Assembly: GCF_050633425.1 (NCBI RefSeq)
Contig: NZ_JBOEGM010000025.1
Location: 56,836-120,835 of the forward strand
From: Pelagimonas sp050633425
GTDB lineage: Bacteria; Pseudomonadota; Alphaproteobacteria; Rhodobacterales; Rhodobacteraceae
Direction: 5' to 3'
Length of the DNA stretch: 64,000 bases
In this document: positions 25,221 to 33,654 of the stretch, in pieces
Layout: the number at the start of each line of letters is the position of its first letter
Position numbering within the stretch: the first letter of the stretch is position 1
The notes under the pieces: generated by a model
Databases searched by the model: none
Seen by the model: only the letters and a program-made list of their open reading frames with translations
Told to the model about the DNA's origin: nothing
Translations under genes and position numbers: made by a program

Positions 25221-25246
25221 AAAAGGCACCCCGAGGGGTGCCTTTT
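25221..25246. terminator. Bidirectional terminator after the Do-family protease gene
   Basis: AAAAGGCACC pairs with GGTGCCTTTT around CCGAGG. A-run and T-run lie on both sides. It sits 22 bases past the stop of the minus-strand protease gene. The stretch 24976-25220 holds no gene. Confidence 0.85.
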
Positions 25247-25268
25247 CAAACCGTCGTGGTGACAAGTT

Positions 25269-26786
25269 TTATTCTTCGAGGCCAAGCGCCACAAAGCGCG
25301 GATCACCGGCGCGACGCACCAAAAGCAAGATCGACTTGCGACCACCCTCTTTGGCTTCTTCGATCCGAGCTTGCAGATCCTCAAGCGTTGCGACCGATGT
25401 TTGCCCAGCTTCCGTGATCAAATCACCGGCGCGCAAACCTTTTTCAAACGCAACAGAGGCTTCATCAACAGCAAGCACAGCCAAACCGGTGGCCTCATCG
25501 CCTAACTGCAATTCAGCACGAATATCAGCCGTCAGCGGGCTTAGGGTCAGTCCCATCAGTTCAAGCTTGGACGGCGCTTCTGGCTCAACAGTCTCGGCAG
25601 GGGCTGCCGCACCTTCGGCCTCTTCGCGACGGCCCAAAGTGATCTTGAGCGTTTGGGTCTCCCCAGCGCGATTTACCACAACACGAACCGTGGCCCCCAC
25701 TGGCGCATTTGCAACCACACGCACCAGTTGGCGGGTGTTTTCAACCGCAATGCCATCAAAACTGATGATCACATCACCGGCCAGAACGCCACCATCCTTG
25801 GCGGGCCCATCCGGCACATCAGAAACCAGCGCGCCCTTCGCATCTTCGAGATCCAAGGCTTCCGCAACGTCGTCAGTTACATCCTGAATGCGCACACCAA
25901 GCCAGCCGCGACGTGTTTCACCGAACTCTTTCAGCTGATCAACGACCTTGGTCACAACATTGGACGCCATCGAAAAGCCAATCCCGATCGAGCCACCATT
26001 GGGCGACAGGATCGCGGTGTTCACACCGATCACATCGCCGTCCATGTTGAACAGCGGACCACCCGAGTTGCCCCGGTTAATCGCCGCATCGGTTTGAATA
26101 TAGTCATCATAGGTGCCGCTCAGCGCCCGATTTCGGGCGGACACGATCCCGGCGGATACCGAAAAGCCCTGCCCCAAGGGGTTGCCCATGGCCATAACCC
26201 AATCGCCAACACGACCTGTATCACTATCACCGAAATTGACAAATTTCAGTGGTTCTTCGGCTTCAACCTTAAGAAGCGCAATGTCAGTATTTGGATCCGT
26301 ACCGATCAGTTTCGCGGGCAATTCAAAGCCTTCGAAAAATTCGATCAGAATCTCATCTGCGCCTTCGATGACGTGGTTGTTTGTCACAACATAGCCGTCT
26401 TCGGAAATGACAAAACCGGAGCCAAGCGCAGAGCTGCGACGCGGGCGATCACCGTCTTCGCCGCCGCGATCCTGAAACTCACGAAAGAAATCTTCAAAGG
26501 GCGAGCCTTCGGGAACGATCCCCTGTGGGCCGGCACGTCCTTCGACCACTGTTGATGTGGTGATATTCACCACCGATGGGCTGATGCGCTCGGCCAAATC
26601 GGCAAAGCTCTCGGGGGCTCCGCGCGCGCTTGCCATAAGGGACTGCGACAAGATCAAAACCATTGATAACGTCGTCAGCCAAAACAGCCGTAGCGGCGTC
26701 ACGTCTTCCTTGGTCAAAGCGAGGGTTTGGGATTTCAACTTGGCACTCCTTGTCGATTTTTTCAGGGTTTGCTGCATTTTCTGCAT
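25269..26786 (-). CDS. degP: Do-family periplasmic serine protease (HtrA type)
   Basis: This 505-residue protein has an N-terminal membrane/signal segment (FWLTTLSMVLILSQSLMASA). The trypsin-like domain follows with the catalytic triad: His in VVTNNHVIEG, Asp in NTDIALLKV and Ser in NRGNSGGPLF. Two PDZ domains follow, the first starting near GWLGVRIQDV and the second near LMGLTLSPL. It is a periplasmic quality-control protease and chaperone; degQ or mucD would be equally fair names. I placed the start at 26786, where AGGAGG lies close upstream; ATG 26777 is an alternative. The open frame reaches 26939 and would overlap radC. radC lies 133 bases upstream in the same direction. Confidence 0.93.
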   Translation of the reverse strand: MQKMQQTLKKSTRSAKLKSQTLALTKEDVTPLRLFWLTTLSMVLILSQSLMASARGAPESFADLAERISPSVVNITTSTVVEGRAGPQGIVPEGSPFEDFFREFQDRGGEDGDRPRRSSALGSGFVISEDGYVVTNNHVIEGADEILIEFFEGFELPAKLIGTDPNTDIALLKVEAEEPLKFVNFGDSDTGRVGDWVMAMGNPLGQGFSVSAGIVSARNRALSGTYDDYIQTDAAINRGNSGGPLFNMDGDVIGVNTAILSPNGGSIGIGFSMASNVVTKVVDQLKEFGETRRGWLGVRIQDVTDDVAEALDLEDAKGALVSDVPDGPAKDGGVLAGDVIISFDGIAVENTRQLVRVVANAPVGATVRVVVNRAGETQTLKITLGRREEAEGAAAPAETVEPEAPSKLELMGLTLSPLTADIRAELQLGDEATGLAVLAVDEASVAFEKGLRAGDLITEAGQTSVATLEDLQARIEEAKEGGRKSILLLVRRAGDPRFVALGLEE

Positions 26787-26919
26787 ATGCCTCCTGCTTT
26801 TCGTCAGTGTGACAAAGATAGGTGCTCTTGCGCAACACCAAAGACGGGAAAACCTGACCTCAAGAGATTGTGAAGGGCGAGTGAGCGGATTGTCGCAAGC
26901 ACCTGCGCGCCCGCTCAGG

Positions 26920-27873
26920 TCAAATAAGCCCCTCCCCACGGAACGAGAAATCGCGTTCTTTACCGATGACCAGATGGTCGTGAATGGACAGGCCCACCAC
27001 TTTGCACACGTCGACCAGCTCGTCCGTCATAATGATATCCGCTTCGCTTGGCGTCGGATCACCAGACGGGTGATTGTGCACCAGGATCATCGCCGTCGCA
27101 TTGAGTTCAAACGCCCGTTTGATGACCTCACGCGGGTAAACGGGCACATGATCAACCGTGCCTTCGCCCTGCGATTCATCGGCGATCACCATGTTTTTAC
27201 GGTCAAGATAGATCACCCGGAACTGTTCCGTATCCCGATGCGCCATCCGGGTTTTACAATATTTCAGAAGCGCTTCTGACGAGGAAAGAACATCGCGATC
27301 CATCATGCGCGCTTGGCTCATACGATGGGCAAAGGCTTCGGCAATGCGCAATTGCAAAAACACCTTTTCCGTCGCGCCCTCGACCTGCAGCAAAAGCTGC
27401 CTTGGCGCGGCAACCACACCGTTCAGATCGCCAAAGGCTGCCAACAGCCGTTTCGCAAGCGGCTTAACGTCAATCCGTTCGATGGCATTGAACAGCAACA
27501 GCTCCAACAGCTCATATTCTGGCATCGGCTCGTGTCCACCAGACAGGAACCGGTCCCTAAGACGTCGTCTGTGCCCCCAATAGCTTGGCACCATGTTGCC
27601 CCGATCATCGCGCACAAGCCCCCCCCCGGCAGCATTATCATGCGACAGTTTCGGGTTGGGCGCATATGAAGGGGCAAAGGCGGACTTGGTTTCAATATCA
27701 GGAGGAGGAAGCCGCGCCTCAAGCTCTTGCAAACCGCGCATCGCTTCGGCGGATTGCTCCCAGCCACGGGCAGGTTTTTCGCCAAACCCAGACGGTTTTT
27801 TCGGACTTTTCAAAAGCTTTTGCTTTGACGCCTTTAGGTGTTTGACAACGTGCTCTGGCAGACCTGTTATCAT
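26920..27873 (-). CDS. radC: RadC-family JAB-domain protein
   Basis: This 317-residue protein ends in the RadC JAB/MPN domain with the metal motif ILVHNHPSGDPTPSEAD (about residues 262-278). A helix-hairpin-helix-like domain lies before it (YELLELLLFNAIERIDVKPLAKRLL). The N-terminal 100 residues are a low-complexity, proline/lysine-rich extension longer than in the usual 225-residue RadC. They include a run of nine G bases (C on the plus strand at 27619-27627) coding for GGG. Despite the name, a role in DNA repair is doubtful; some RadC proteins act with mobile elements, but none is present here. Confidence 0.92.
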   Translation of the reverse strand: MITGLPEHVVKHLKASKQKLLKSPKKPSGFGEKPARGWEQSAEAMRGLQELEARLPPPDIETKSAFAPSYAPNPKLSHDNAAGGGLVRDDRGNMVPSYWGHRRRLRDRFLSGGHEPMPEYELLELLLFNAIERIDVKPLAKRLLAAFGDLNGVVAAPRQLLLQVEGATEKVFLQLRIAEAFAHRMSQARMMDRDVLSSSEALLKYCKTRMAHRDTEQFRVIYLDRKNMVIADESQGEGTVDHVPVYPREVIKRAFELNATAMILVHNHPSGDPTPSEADIIMTDELVDVCKVVGLSIHDHLVIGKERDFSFRGEGLI

Positions 27874-27969
27874 CTCAGCCCCATTGGTTCTTGCACAATT
27901 CCAAACGGATCATGCAAGAAGCTCGGTTATCAAATGATTAACGTCTCAGAACCAATTTTCTGTGTTGCC

Positions 27970-28158
27970 TCAGGTCACCAGCCACAAAATCGCCAGCCCG
28001 GCCGCAATGGCCGCCACCCCCAGATTGCGCCGCATCTCAAGCGGCATGTCGCGCAGCGTCTCAAGCAGGCGCTCCACAAGCGAAGGGGCCAGTGCGTACA
28101 CCAGCCCCTCAATCACGAGGAGCATTCCAATCCCCGTTAATATTTCACTCCAGCCCAT
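27970..28158 (-). CDS. DUF2065 small membrane protein
   Basis: This 62-residue protein has two hydrophobic helices (ILTGIGMLLVIEGLVYALA and NLGVAAIAAGLAILWLVT) joined by an amphipathic LVERLLETLRDMPLEMRR. This is the DUF2065/YjeT pattern, regularly found next to hflKC. Its function is not known. It starts two bases after the hflC stop and is therefore the third gene of the hflK-hflC operon. The position suggests a role in the FtsH-HflKC membrane complex, but that is inference. Confidence 0.9.
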   Translation of the reverse strand: MGWSEILTGIGMLLVIEGLVYALAPSLVERLLETLRDMPLEMRRNLGVAAIAAGLAILWLVT

Positions 28159-28160
28159 GC

Positions 28161-29045
28161 TTACTCAGCAGAAGCGGCGTTTTCGCTGCCGAAATAGTCA
28201 AAGAACTGACTGTCCGGTGTGATAACCATGGTCGAGTTGGACCCGCGCAGCGCCGTTTCATAGGCCTGCAAAGACCGATAGAAAGCAAAGAACTCCTGAT
28301 CGGCGCCATAAGCTTCGGCAAAGACCCGGTTACGTTCCGCATCCGCTTCACCGCGGATCACGTTGGCTTCCTTTTCGGCCTCAGACAGGGTTTCAACCAC
28401 AGTACGATCCGCAAGGGCGCGCACACGTTGCGCCGCTTCGTTACCGCGCGCGATTTCATCCGCCGCTTCACGTTCACGCTCAGCGCGCATCCGGGCAAAT
28501 GTCACCTCAAGGCTAGAGGTCGGCAGGTTTGTCTGCTTCAGACGCACGTCAACCACATCCAGACCCAAAGACAGCGCCTGAACACGGGCACGATCACGGA
28601 TACGGTTGGTCAATTCACGACGATCGACTGACAAAATCCGGTCCGAGGTCACCTGATCGGCACCCAAAACTTCTCGGATCATTGAGTTGAGAATACCCGA
28701 CAGGCGATCTTCGGCAACGCGGATACCACCCACGCCAACGGCCTGACGGAACTTGACCACATCGGCAATCCGGTAGCGGGCAAAGGCGTCAACCACAAGG
28801 CGGCGATCATCGGCAGGCGTGACTTCGATCTCATCCGTATCGAGCGACAAGATACGGTCATCATAAAACACAACCTCTTGGATCAGCGGAATTTTAAACG
28901 CCAATCCCGGCTCTTCCTTTACGGCTTTAATTTGACCAAACTGTAGAACCAGGGCCTTTTGACGTTCATCAACCACAAAGAGCGACGACAATAACACCAC
29001 CAAAAGGATCACGAAAGCGGGCAATAGAAAGGCTGTCTTACGCAT
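28161..29045 (-). CDS. hflC: FtsH protease modulator HflC
   Basis: This 294-residue protein has one N-terminal membrane anchor (AFLLPAFVILLVVLLSSLFVV) followed by a SPFH/prohibitin domain (VDERQKALVLQFGQIKAVKEEPG onward) and a coiled coil (about residues 180-260). It forms the HflKC complex around the membrane protease FtsH, with its bulk on the periplasmic side, and limits substrate access. Its ATG overlaps the hflK stop by one base. Length and order are as usual. Confidence 0.96.
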   Translation of the reverse strand: MRKTAFLLPAFVILLVVLLSSLFVVDERQKALVLQFGQIKAVKEEPGLAFKIPLIQEVVFYDDRILSLDTDEIEVTPADDRRLVVDAFARYRIADVVKFRQAVGVGGIRVAEDRLSGILNSMIREVLGADQVTSDRILSVDRRELTNRIRDRARVQALSLGLDVVDVRLKQTNLPTSSLEVTFARMRAEREREAADEIARGNEAAQRVRALADRTVVETLSEAEKEANVIRGEADAERNRVFAEAYGADQEFFAFYRSLQAYETALRGSNSTMVITPDSQFFDYFGSENAASAE

Positions 29046-30205
29046 TAGTTGTTCCCTCCCGACCGGGTCAGCTCGTTCAAAGGCAGATACGGCACTACGC
29101 CGCCCTCCCCTGTCAGGCTGGGATCAAGGATCATCTTGTCGACATCGCCCAAAACGTTTTCCATGGTTTCGAGGTAGAGACGTTTGCGGGTCACTTCGGG
29201 CGCTTTGACATATTCGTCACGCACCGAGGTAAATCGCGCTGCTTCACCCAAGGCTTCGTTCACCACGCGGGCGCGATAGCCTTCGGATTGCTCCATAACC
29301 TGCGCGGCAGAACCACGGGCTTCGGCAACCACTTTGTTGGCATAGGCATCGGCCTGACGTTCCAGACGATCACGTTCCTGCTCGGCCTCTTGGACCTTGC
29401 GGAAAGCGTCAATAACGTCTGCTGGCGGGTCAGCCTTGGCAAGGTTCACACGCACGATGGAAATACCGGCCTCATATTCATCCAGCGTCGCCTGAACGTT
29501 TTCTTTTGCAGCATCCGCAATGGCACCACGATCACGGTTCAAGATCGGTGCCAGGTTCGAAGCGGCGATAATCTCGCGCATCACCGCCTCAGATACCGCC
29601 TGAACGGTGAGCTGGGCATCGGCAATATTGAACAGATATTTCGCGGGATCGTTGATTGTCCAAACAACCTGGAAGTCGATATCAACGATATTCGCATCCG
29701 TCGTCAGCATCAGACCGTCTACCGAACGGCCAGAACCGATGGTTTCAGAACGTTCCGACGTCACGTTCACCACTTCGGCTGTCACAAACGGCCACGGGGC
29801 AAAGTTCAGACCGGGATTACCAGTGGCGGAATATTCACCAAGGAACAGCTCAACAGACTGCTCTTCAGGTTTGACGGTGTAAAAGCTTCCGAACGCCCAA
29901 AGCGCCAAAAGCCCAACAACCCCAAGCGCCGCCGTGCCTTTGCTAAAGCCGGGGCCGCCGGAACCGCCGCCGCTATTGCCGCCACGGTTGCTGCCGCCAT
30001 TGTCACCGCGACCGCCCATAAGGACACGCAGCTGTTCCTGGCCTTTTTTCATCAGCTCATCAATTTCGGTAATCTGGCCATCATCGGGGCGCTTGCCGCC
30101 ACCACCCTGAGGGCCGCGACCGTTGCTTCCACCGTTGTTGCCGCCGCCATTGCTGCCGCCGTTATTTCCGCCGCCCCCCCAGGGGCCGCCACTGTTTCCT
30201 GCCAT
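29045..30205 (-). CDS. hflK: FtsH protease modulator HflK
   Basis: This 386-residue protein has a cytoplasmic glycine/asparagine-rich start (about residues 1-85, with GGNNGGSNGGGNNGG-type repeats). It then has one membrane helix (TAALGVVGLLALWAFGSFYTV), an SPFH domain (VKPEEQSVELFLGEY onward) and a coiled coil (VQEAEQERDRLERQAD). It pairs with HflC to enclose FtsH. The low-complexity N-terminus is normal for HflK and is encoded by short DNA repeats between about 29950 and 30190. An AAGAAGGAC site precedes the ATG. Confidence 0.96.
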   Translation of the reverse strand: MAGNSGGPWGGGGNNGGSNGGGNNGGSNGRGPQGGGGKRPDDGQITEIDELMKKGQEQLRVLMGGRGDNGGSNRGGNSGGGSGGPGFSKGTAALGVVGLLALWAFGSFYTVKPEEQSVELFLGEYSATGNPGLNFAPWPFVTAEVVNVTSERSETIGSGRSVDGLMLTTDANIVDIDFQVVWTINDPAKYLFNIADAQLTVQAVSEAVMREIIAASNLAPILNRDRGAIADAAKENVQATLDEYEAGISIVRVNLAKADPPADVIDAFRKVQEAEQERDRLERQADAYANKVVAEARGSAAQVMEQSEGYRARVVNEALGEAARFTSVRDEYVKAPEVTRKRLYLETMENVLGDVDKMILDPSLTGEGGVVPYLPLNELTRSGGNN

Positions 30206-30272
30206 GAAGTGTCGTCCTTCTTTGGTCGTTAGGCGTCTTGATACCGTAACCTGTGCGCGATTTGGTTAAAAT

Positions 30273-31634
30273 TCAACCAGTCCGCGTCGGGTTCCGCATT
30301 GTGACAAGTTCTTCGGCCATTACGGGGTGAACTGCAACCACTCGGTCGAAATCCTCCTTGGTAGCCCCCATTTTTACGGCGATCCCTGCCATTTGGATCA
30401 TTTCCCCTGCCGCTGGTGCGACGATATGCACGCCCAGAACCTTGCGATTGGCTTGGGACACGATCAATTTCATCAACACCCGGTCGGGCCGCCCGGCAAA
30501 GCTCGACTGCATCGGTTTGAACGAGGTCGCATAGACTTCGATCGCTTCCTGCTCGCGCGCCGCTTCTTCGGAAAGGCCAATGGTGCCATATTCGGGCTGA
30601 GTGAACACCGCGCTTGGGATCAACTCGTGATCAACGGGTGTGGGATTGCCCTTAAACACGGTCTCGACAAAGGCCATGCCTTCGCGGATCGCCACCGGTG
30701 TGAGGTTGACCCGATCCGTTGCATCTCCAATCGCATAGATCGACGGCACGGCGGTCTGGCTGTATTCATCCACAAGAACCTCGCCCTTACGGCCAAGTTT
30801 CACGCCCACCTCTTCAAGGCCCATGTCATCGGTGTTGGGCTTGCGACCTGTGGCAAACATGACGTGATCAAACACATGTTCCGAGCCATTGGTGGCCTTG
30901 ACCCAAATGCCGTCATCAACCTTTTTCATCTCAAGCACATTGGTGCCAAGATGCAAATCGACCCCCTTTTGGATCATCTCTTCGGCAATCAGCCCACGCG
31001 CTTCATCATCAAAGCCGCGCAGGATTTGCGCACCGCGATAAAACTGCGTGGTTTTCACACCCAAGCCATTCATCACCCCGGCAAATTCCGACGCGATATA
31101 GCCGCCACCGACGATGAGGATATTCTTGGGAAGCTTAGGAAGGTGGAAGATTTCATTCGATGAAATCGCCAGCTCCGCACCGGGAATATCGGGCATCGTT
31201 GGGCGTCCGCCCATGGCCAAAAGGATATGTTTGGCGGTCTTACGTTCACCAGTCGAAAGCTCAACCGTATGGGCATCAACAACCTTGGCGCGGGCGTCAA
31301 AGGTCTCAACACCGCTGCCTGCCAGCAGTTTGCGATAGATGCCTTCAAGGCGGTCCAACTCCGCCGCCAGTTTGCCGTGGAAGTGATCCCAGTTGAAATC
31401 ACCGGAGGTCATGTCCCAGCCATAGGCCTGCGCCTCGGCGGCCATTGCAGGATAGCCCGAGGCAAACACCATCAGCTTTTTGGGCACACAGCCGCGAATG
31501 ACACAGGTGCCGCCGTAACGGTCTTCTTCGGCAAGACCAACCTTGGCCCCGGTTTCCCCCGCCGCAACCCGCGCCGCGCGCACGCCGCCCGAACCGCCGC
31601 CAATCACAAATAGGTCAAAATCAAAGTCGCTCAT
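30273..31634 (-). CDS. gor: Glutathione-disulfide reductase
   Basis: This 453-residue FAD/NADPH enzyme has the N-terminal dinucleotide motif VIGGGSGGVRAARVAA and the redox pair GGTCVIRGCVPKK (Cys44 and Cys49). It also has the NADPH motif IVGGGYIASEFAGVM, GRKPNT, AIGDATDRVNLTPVAI, and the C-terminal HPVMAEELV histidine/glutamate. It keeps glutathione reduced in the cytoplasm. The start is the ATG at 31634, where homology begins; the frame is open to 31691. In this orientation it lies downstream of rpiA, with three small membrane-protein genes in between. Confidence 0.95.
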   Translation of the reverse strand: MSDFDFDLFVIGGGSGGVRAARVAAGETGAKVGLAEEDRYGGTCVIRGCVPKKLMVFASGYPAMAAEAQAYGWDMTSGDFNWDHFHGKLAAELDRLEGIYRKLLAGSGVETFDARAKVVDAHTVELSTGERKTAKHILLAMGGRPTMPDIPGAELAISSNEIFHLPKLPKNILIVGGGYIASEFAGVMNGLGVKTTQFYRGAQILRGFDDEARGLIAEEMIQKGVDLHLGTNVLEMKKVDDGIWVKATNGSEHVFDHVMFATGRKPNTDDMGLEEVGVKLGRKGEVLVDEYSQTAVPSIYAIGDATDRVNLTPVAIREGMAFVETVFKGNPTPVDHELIPSAVFTQPEYGTIGLSEEAAREQEAIEVYATSFKPMQSSFAGRPDRVLMKLIVSQANRKVLGVHIVAPAAGEMIQMAGIAVKMGATKEDFDRVVAVHPVMAEELVTMRNPTRTG

Positions 31635-31812
31635 GGCTGTCCCCAGTCTTCCTGTGTCTTCTCGCATCTGCGCTGCCGCACTGTGGTGCAAAGATATTCC
31701 ATAGCGCAGATAGGAAGGCCAGAGCCGGATGTCATCACGAAGATGCGCACGAGTTTGTTAAAAGCGTTACAAAGGCCACCACCTCTTGCTCCGTCAAATC
31801 AAATGCCGCACG

Positions 31813-31936
31813 CCTCCCCCTTCATCTTGCCAGATAAACGCATGAATATTTCCAAGGGGCTTTGGGGGCTGCCGCCCAATGCACCCTCACGCCAATCCAC
31901 GCCGTTTCAATTGATCCTGCCAAGGGGCATCGGCAT
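31813..31936. repeat. Duplicated 3'-end segment, copy A
   Basis: Copy A starts with CCTCCCCCTTCATCTTGCCA, carries a small palindrome near 31862-31879 (TTTGGGGGCTGCCGCCCAA) and continues into the last codons of the gene at 31887. Copy B at 33041-33145 is closely similar over about 100 bases, except for a gap of about ten bases around 31840-31850. The intergenic part resembles short palindromic repeats found near 3' ends in Rhodobacterales; that is from memory and not checked. Confidence 0.75.
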
Positions 31937-32402
31937 CCGGGACGTAGTGCTTGATTGCGGACAGACAACGTTCAGCCTGTTCCGTAGGCAAAACGCCAAA
32001 GGGAAAAACAGCACTTGTTCGTCCGCCATCTTGTGTCGAATAGTTCACATATGATCCGATCAGACGCCTCTTCGCTCTGCGCAGTTCAAAAGACCTCAGC
32101 TGTTCCCAAGGAACCACCAGCTCGCCATTCATTGACCAGCCATCTGCATCTATTCGCAAGATCGTACCCTGTTTCGAAAAAGCCGCCCGAAACGAACGGA
32201 AATCTTGGGCAGCGCGGAAGATGACAGCGCTTAGAGAAAGAAAAAATATCACCGCCAATACCCATGAGTCGGTCAACAAACGCCAATCATCCGCAAACTT
32301 CGTCGCAAAAAAGATCGCGGTAGTAAGCCCAAATAATGGCGGAAACACACGGAATGGGAATTGGGGCCTTTGCAATTCCCATTCAAAATCAGAATGATAC
32401 AT
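31887..32402 (-). CDS. Small membrane protein, paralogue 1 of the rpiA-gor array
   Basis: This 171-residue protein has two hydrophobic helices near the N-terminus (FPPLFGLTTAIFFATKF and SWVLAVIFFLSLSAVIF). A cytoplasmic domain with the pattern of a bacterial PH-like fold follows: LRIDADGWSMNGELVVPWEQL, then RSFELRRAKRRLIGSYV. The C-terminus APWQDQLKRRGLA is shared with the gene at 33102. I do not know its function. I chose the ATG at 32402, preceded by AAAAGGGG, over the GTG at 32417. It belongs to a minus-strand run rpiA, 33102, 32458, 31887, gor. Confidence 0.78.
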   Translation of the reverse strand: MYHSDFEWELQRPQFPFRVFPPLFGLTTAIFFATKFADDWRLLTDSWVLAVIFFLSLSAVIFRAAQDFRSFRAAFSKQGTILRIDADGWSMNGELVVPWEQLRSFELRRAKRRLIGSYVNYSTQDGGRTSAVFPFGVLPTEQAERCLSAIKHYVPDADAPWQDQLKRRGLA

Positions 32403-32457
32403 CCCACCCCTTTTCACAATCGTCTAGATCAAAGTTCACCACGGCTTACCTTTGGTA

Positions 32458-32961
32458 TCATGACCGACGATCACATTGAACTCTCGGCTCAGCTTCAGCA
32501 TCCGGCCAGTATTTTTTGATAACTTCGAGTGCAACCTTTGATCGTTCTTTGGTCAAGTCCTGCAAGGCCAACGGCGCTGTAACCCTTTCTGACTGCCAGA
32601 CAAAAGTTACAGAACTCTCAGCTTCCGGTGCCTTTAGATCGTCAGCTATGTCAAAGTAGCATATGTCCGACCATGGGATCATCCTCATACGCCGAAAACC
32701 CCGCTTTGGAACGCCAACTTTCACACCGTCGGGACCAATCCAAAAGATCATATCATTTATGAAATAGAACGCTGCAGCCCCAATTGAAAAGCTGAGCGCA
32801 ATTGCAGGGAGGTTTTCAAAATTCCATCTATTCTCTGTCCAAAACTCATAGGCAATCTGAACGACGGCAATCGCCAGCATTCCCAAGAAAAAAAGCCCGA
32901 TCCAGCGAAGCCTGACCAAGGGGCGCTTTGTCCCGCGAAAGCTCATCAAATTTGAAGTCAC
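32458..32961 (-). CDS. Small membrane protein, member 2 of the rpiA-gor array
   Basis: This 167-residue protein has the same layout as its neighbours: basic start, two hydrophobic segments (WIGLFFLGMLAIAVVQIAYEF and LSFSIGAAAFYFINDMIFWI), then a soluble domain with IGPDGVKVGVPKRG and MIPWSDICYFDI. It ends KKYWPDAEAEPRVQ, which aligns with EFWPDAEDPW of the gene at 33102 but lacks the shared DQLKRRGLA tail. The GTG at 32961 sits in the same sequence context (CGGGGTTTTAGGTG) as the GTG of the next member; ATG 32946 is an alternative. Its function is unknown. Confidence 0.72.
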   Translation of the reverse strand: MTSNLMSFRGTKRPLVRLRWIGLFFLGMLAIAVVQIAYEFWTENRWNFENLPAIALSFSIGAAAFYFINDMIFWIGPDGVKVGVPKRGFRRMRMIPWSDICYFDIADDLKAPEAESSVTFVWQSERVTAPLALQDLTKERSKVALEVIKKYWPDAEAEPRVQCDRRS

Positions 32962-33040
32962 CTAAAACCCCGAAACAAATCATCCGCCCCAACAGTTTTC
33001 AAACCGGCTATCTACAACTCGCCCCATCGCGCAAACCGCC

Positions 33041-33145
33041 ACCTCCCCTTCATCTTGCCAGATAAACTCCGGGAGTTTGGGCGCTGCCCCCCAATGTACC
33101 CTCACGCCAATCCGCGCCGCTTCAATTGATCCTGCCAAGGGTCTT
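33041..33145. repeat. Duplicated 3'-end segment, copy B
   Basis: This is the partner of 31813-31936. CCTCCCCTTCATCTTGCCAG is followed by a palindrome (TTTGGGCGCTGCCCCCCAA) and then the same last codons of the gene at 33102. Divergence is mostly at single bases, so the copy event is fairly recent or the segment has been kept alike by recombination. Confidence 0.75.
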
Positions 33146-33644
33146 CAGCATCCGGCCAAAACTCCAAAATTGCCCTAAGGCAGTCTTTTGCCTCGTCAGG
33201 GGACAACATAGAAAACGACAAAACGTTTGAGCGTTGCGTCGGCCCACCTTGGTGCCTCACAAATGCACTAATCAAACGGCCCTTTGCATCTCTTATAATT
33301 TCAAAACTGCGAATATTTTCCCACGGCAACCATAACAGGTTGTCGGGTTGGTCATATACGAGATCGCGGAGCCATAGACCTTTGTCAGTTACCGCCACAC
33401 CTATCGCCCTACTGGGAAGTCGTGGACTGCCGCCCAAAAACCGCTCATTCACTAAATCCCAAATAGAAAAACTGATAAAGACCAATAGGCAAACATCGCC
33501 AATCACCAAGACAATCGGGTAAGAACTTTCACCGGAGTAGATCCAGAGAACATGTGCAACCGCCAAACCCAAAGCATAGCGGCCGGTCGTAATCCCCCCT
33601 TTTTCGCGAATGTAACCTTCGAATACAACTGTGTCGCCCGCCAC
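33102..33644 (-). CDS. Small membrane protein, paralogue 3 of the rpiA-gor array
   Basis: This 180-residue protein has two or three hydrophobic helices (TTGRYALGLAVAHVLWIYS, YPIVLVIGDVCLLVFISFSI). A soluble domain follows with VTDKGLWLRDLVYDQPDNLL, WLPWENIRSFEIIRDAKGRL and a tail DPWQDQLKRRGLA nearly identical to that of the gene at 31887. The GTG start at 33644 follows a clear GGAGG site. It begins 10 bases after the rpiA stop, so it is probably in one transcript with rpiA. The shared PWE-x-(I/L)-RSFE and tail show that at least two array members are paralogues. Its function is unknown. Confidence 0.78.
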   Translation of the reverse strand: MAGDTVVFEGYIREKGGITTGRYALGLAVAHVLWIYSGESSYPIVLVIGDVCLLVFISFSIWDLVNERFLGGSPRLPSRAIGVAVTDKGLWLRDLVYDQPDNLLWLPWENIRSFEIIRDAKGRLISAFVRHQGGPTQRSNVLSFSMLSPDEAKDCLRAILEFWPDAEDPWQDQLKRRGLA

Positions 33645-33654
33645 CTAAACCTCC

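Noticed and set aside
26787..26939. N-terminal extension of the Do-family protease to 26939
   Set aside because: It would overlap radC, contains no signal peptide, and a better start with AGGAGG lies at 26786.
29950..30190. Glycine/asparagine-coding repeats at the start of hflK as a novel repeat
   Set aside because: HflK proteins commonly begin with such a Gly/Asn-rich segment.
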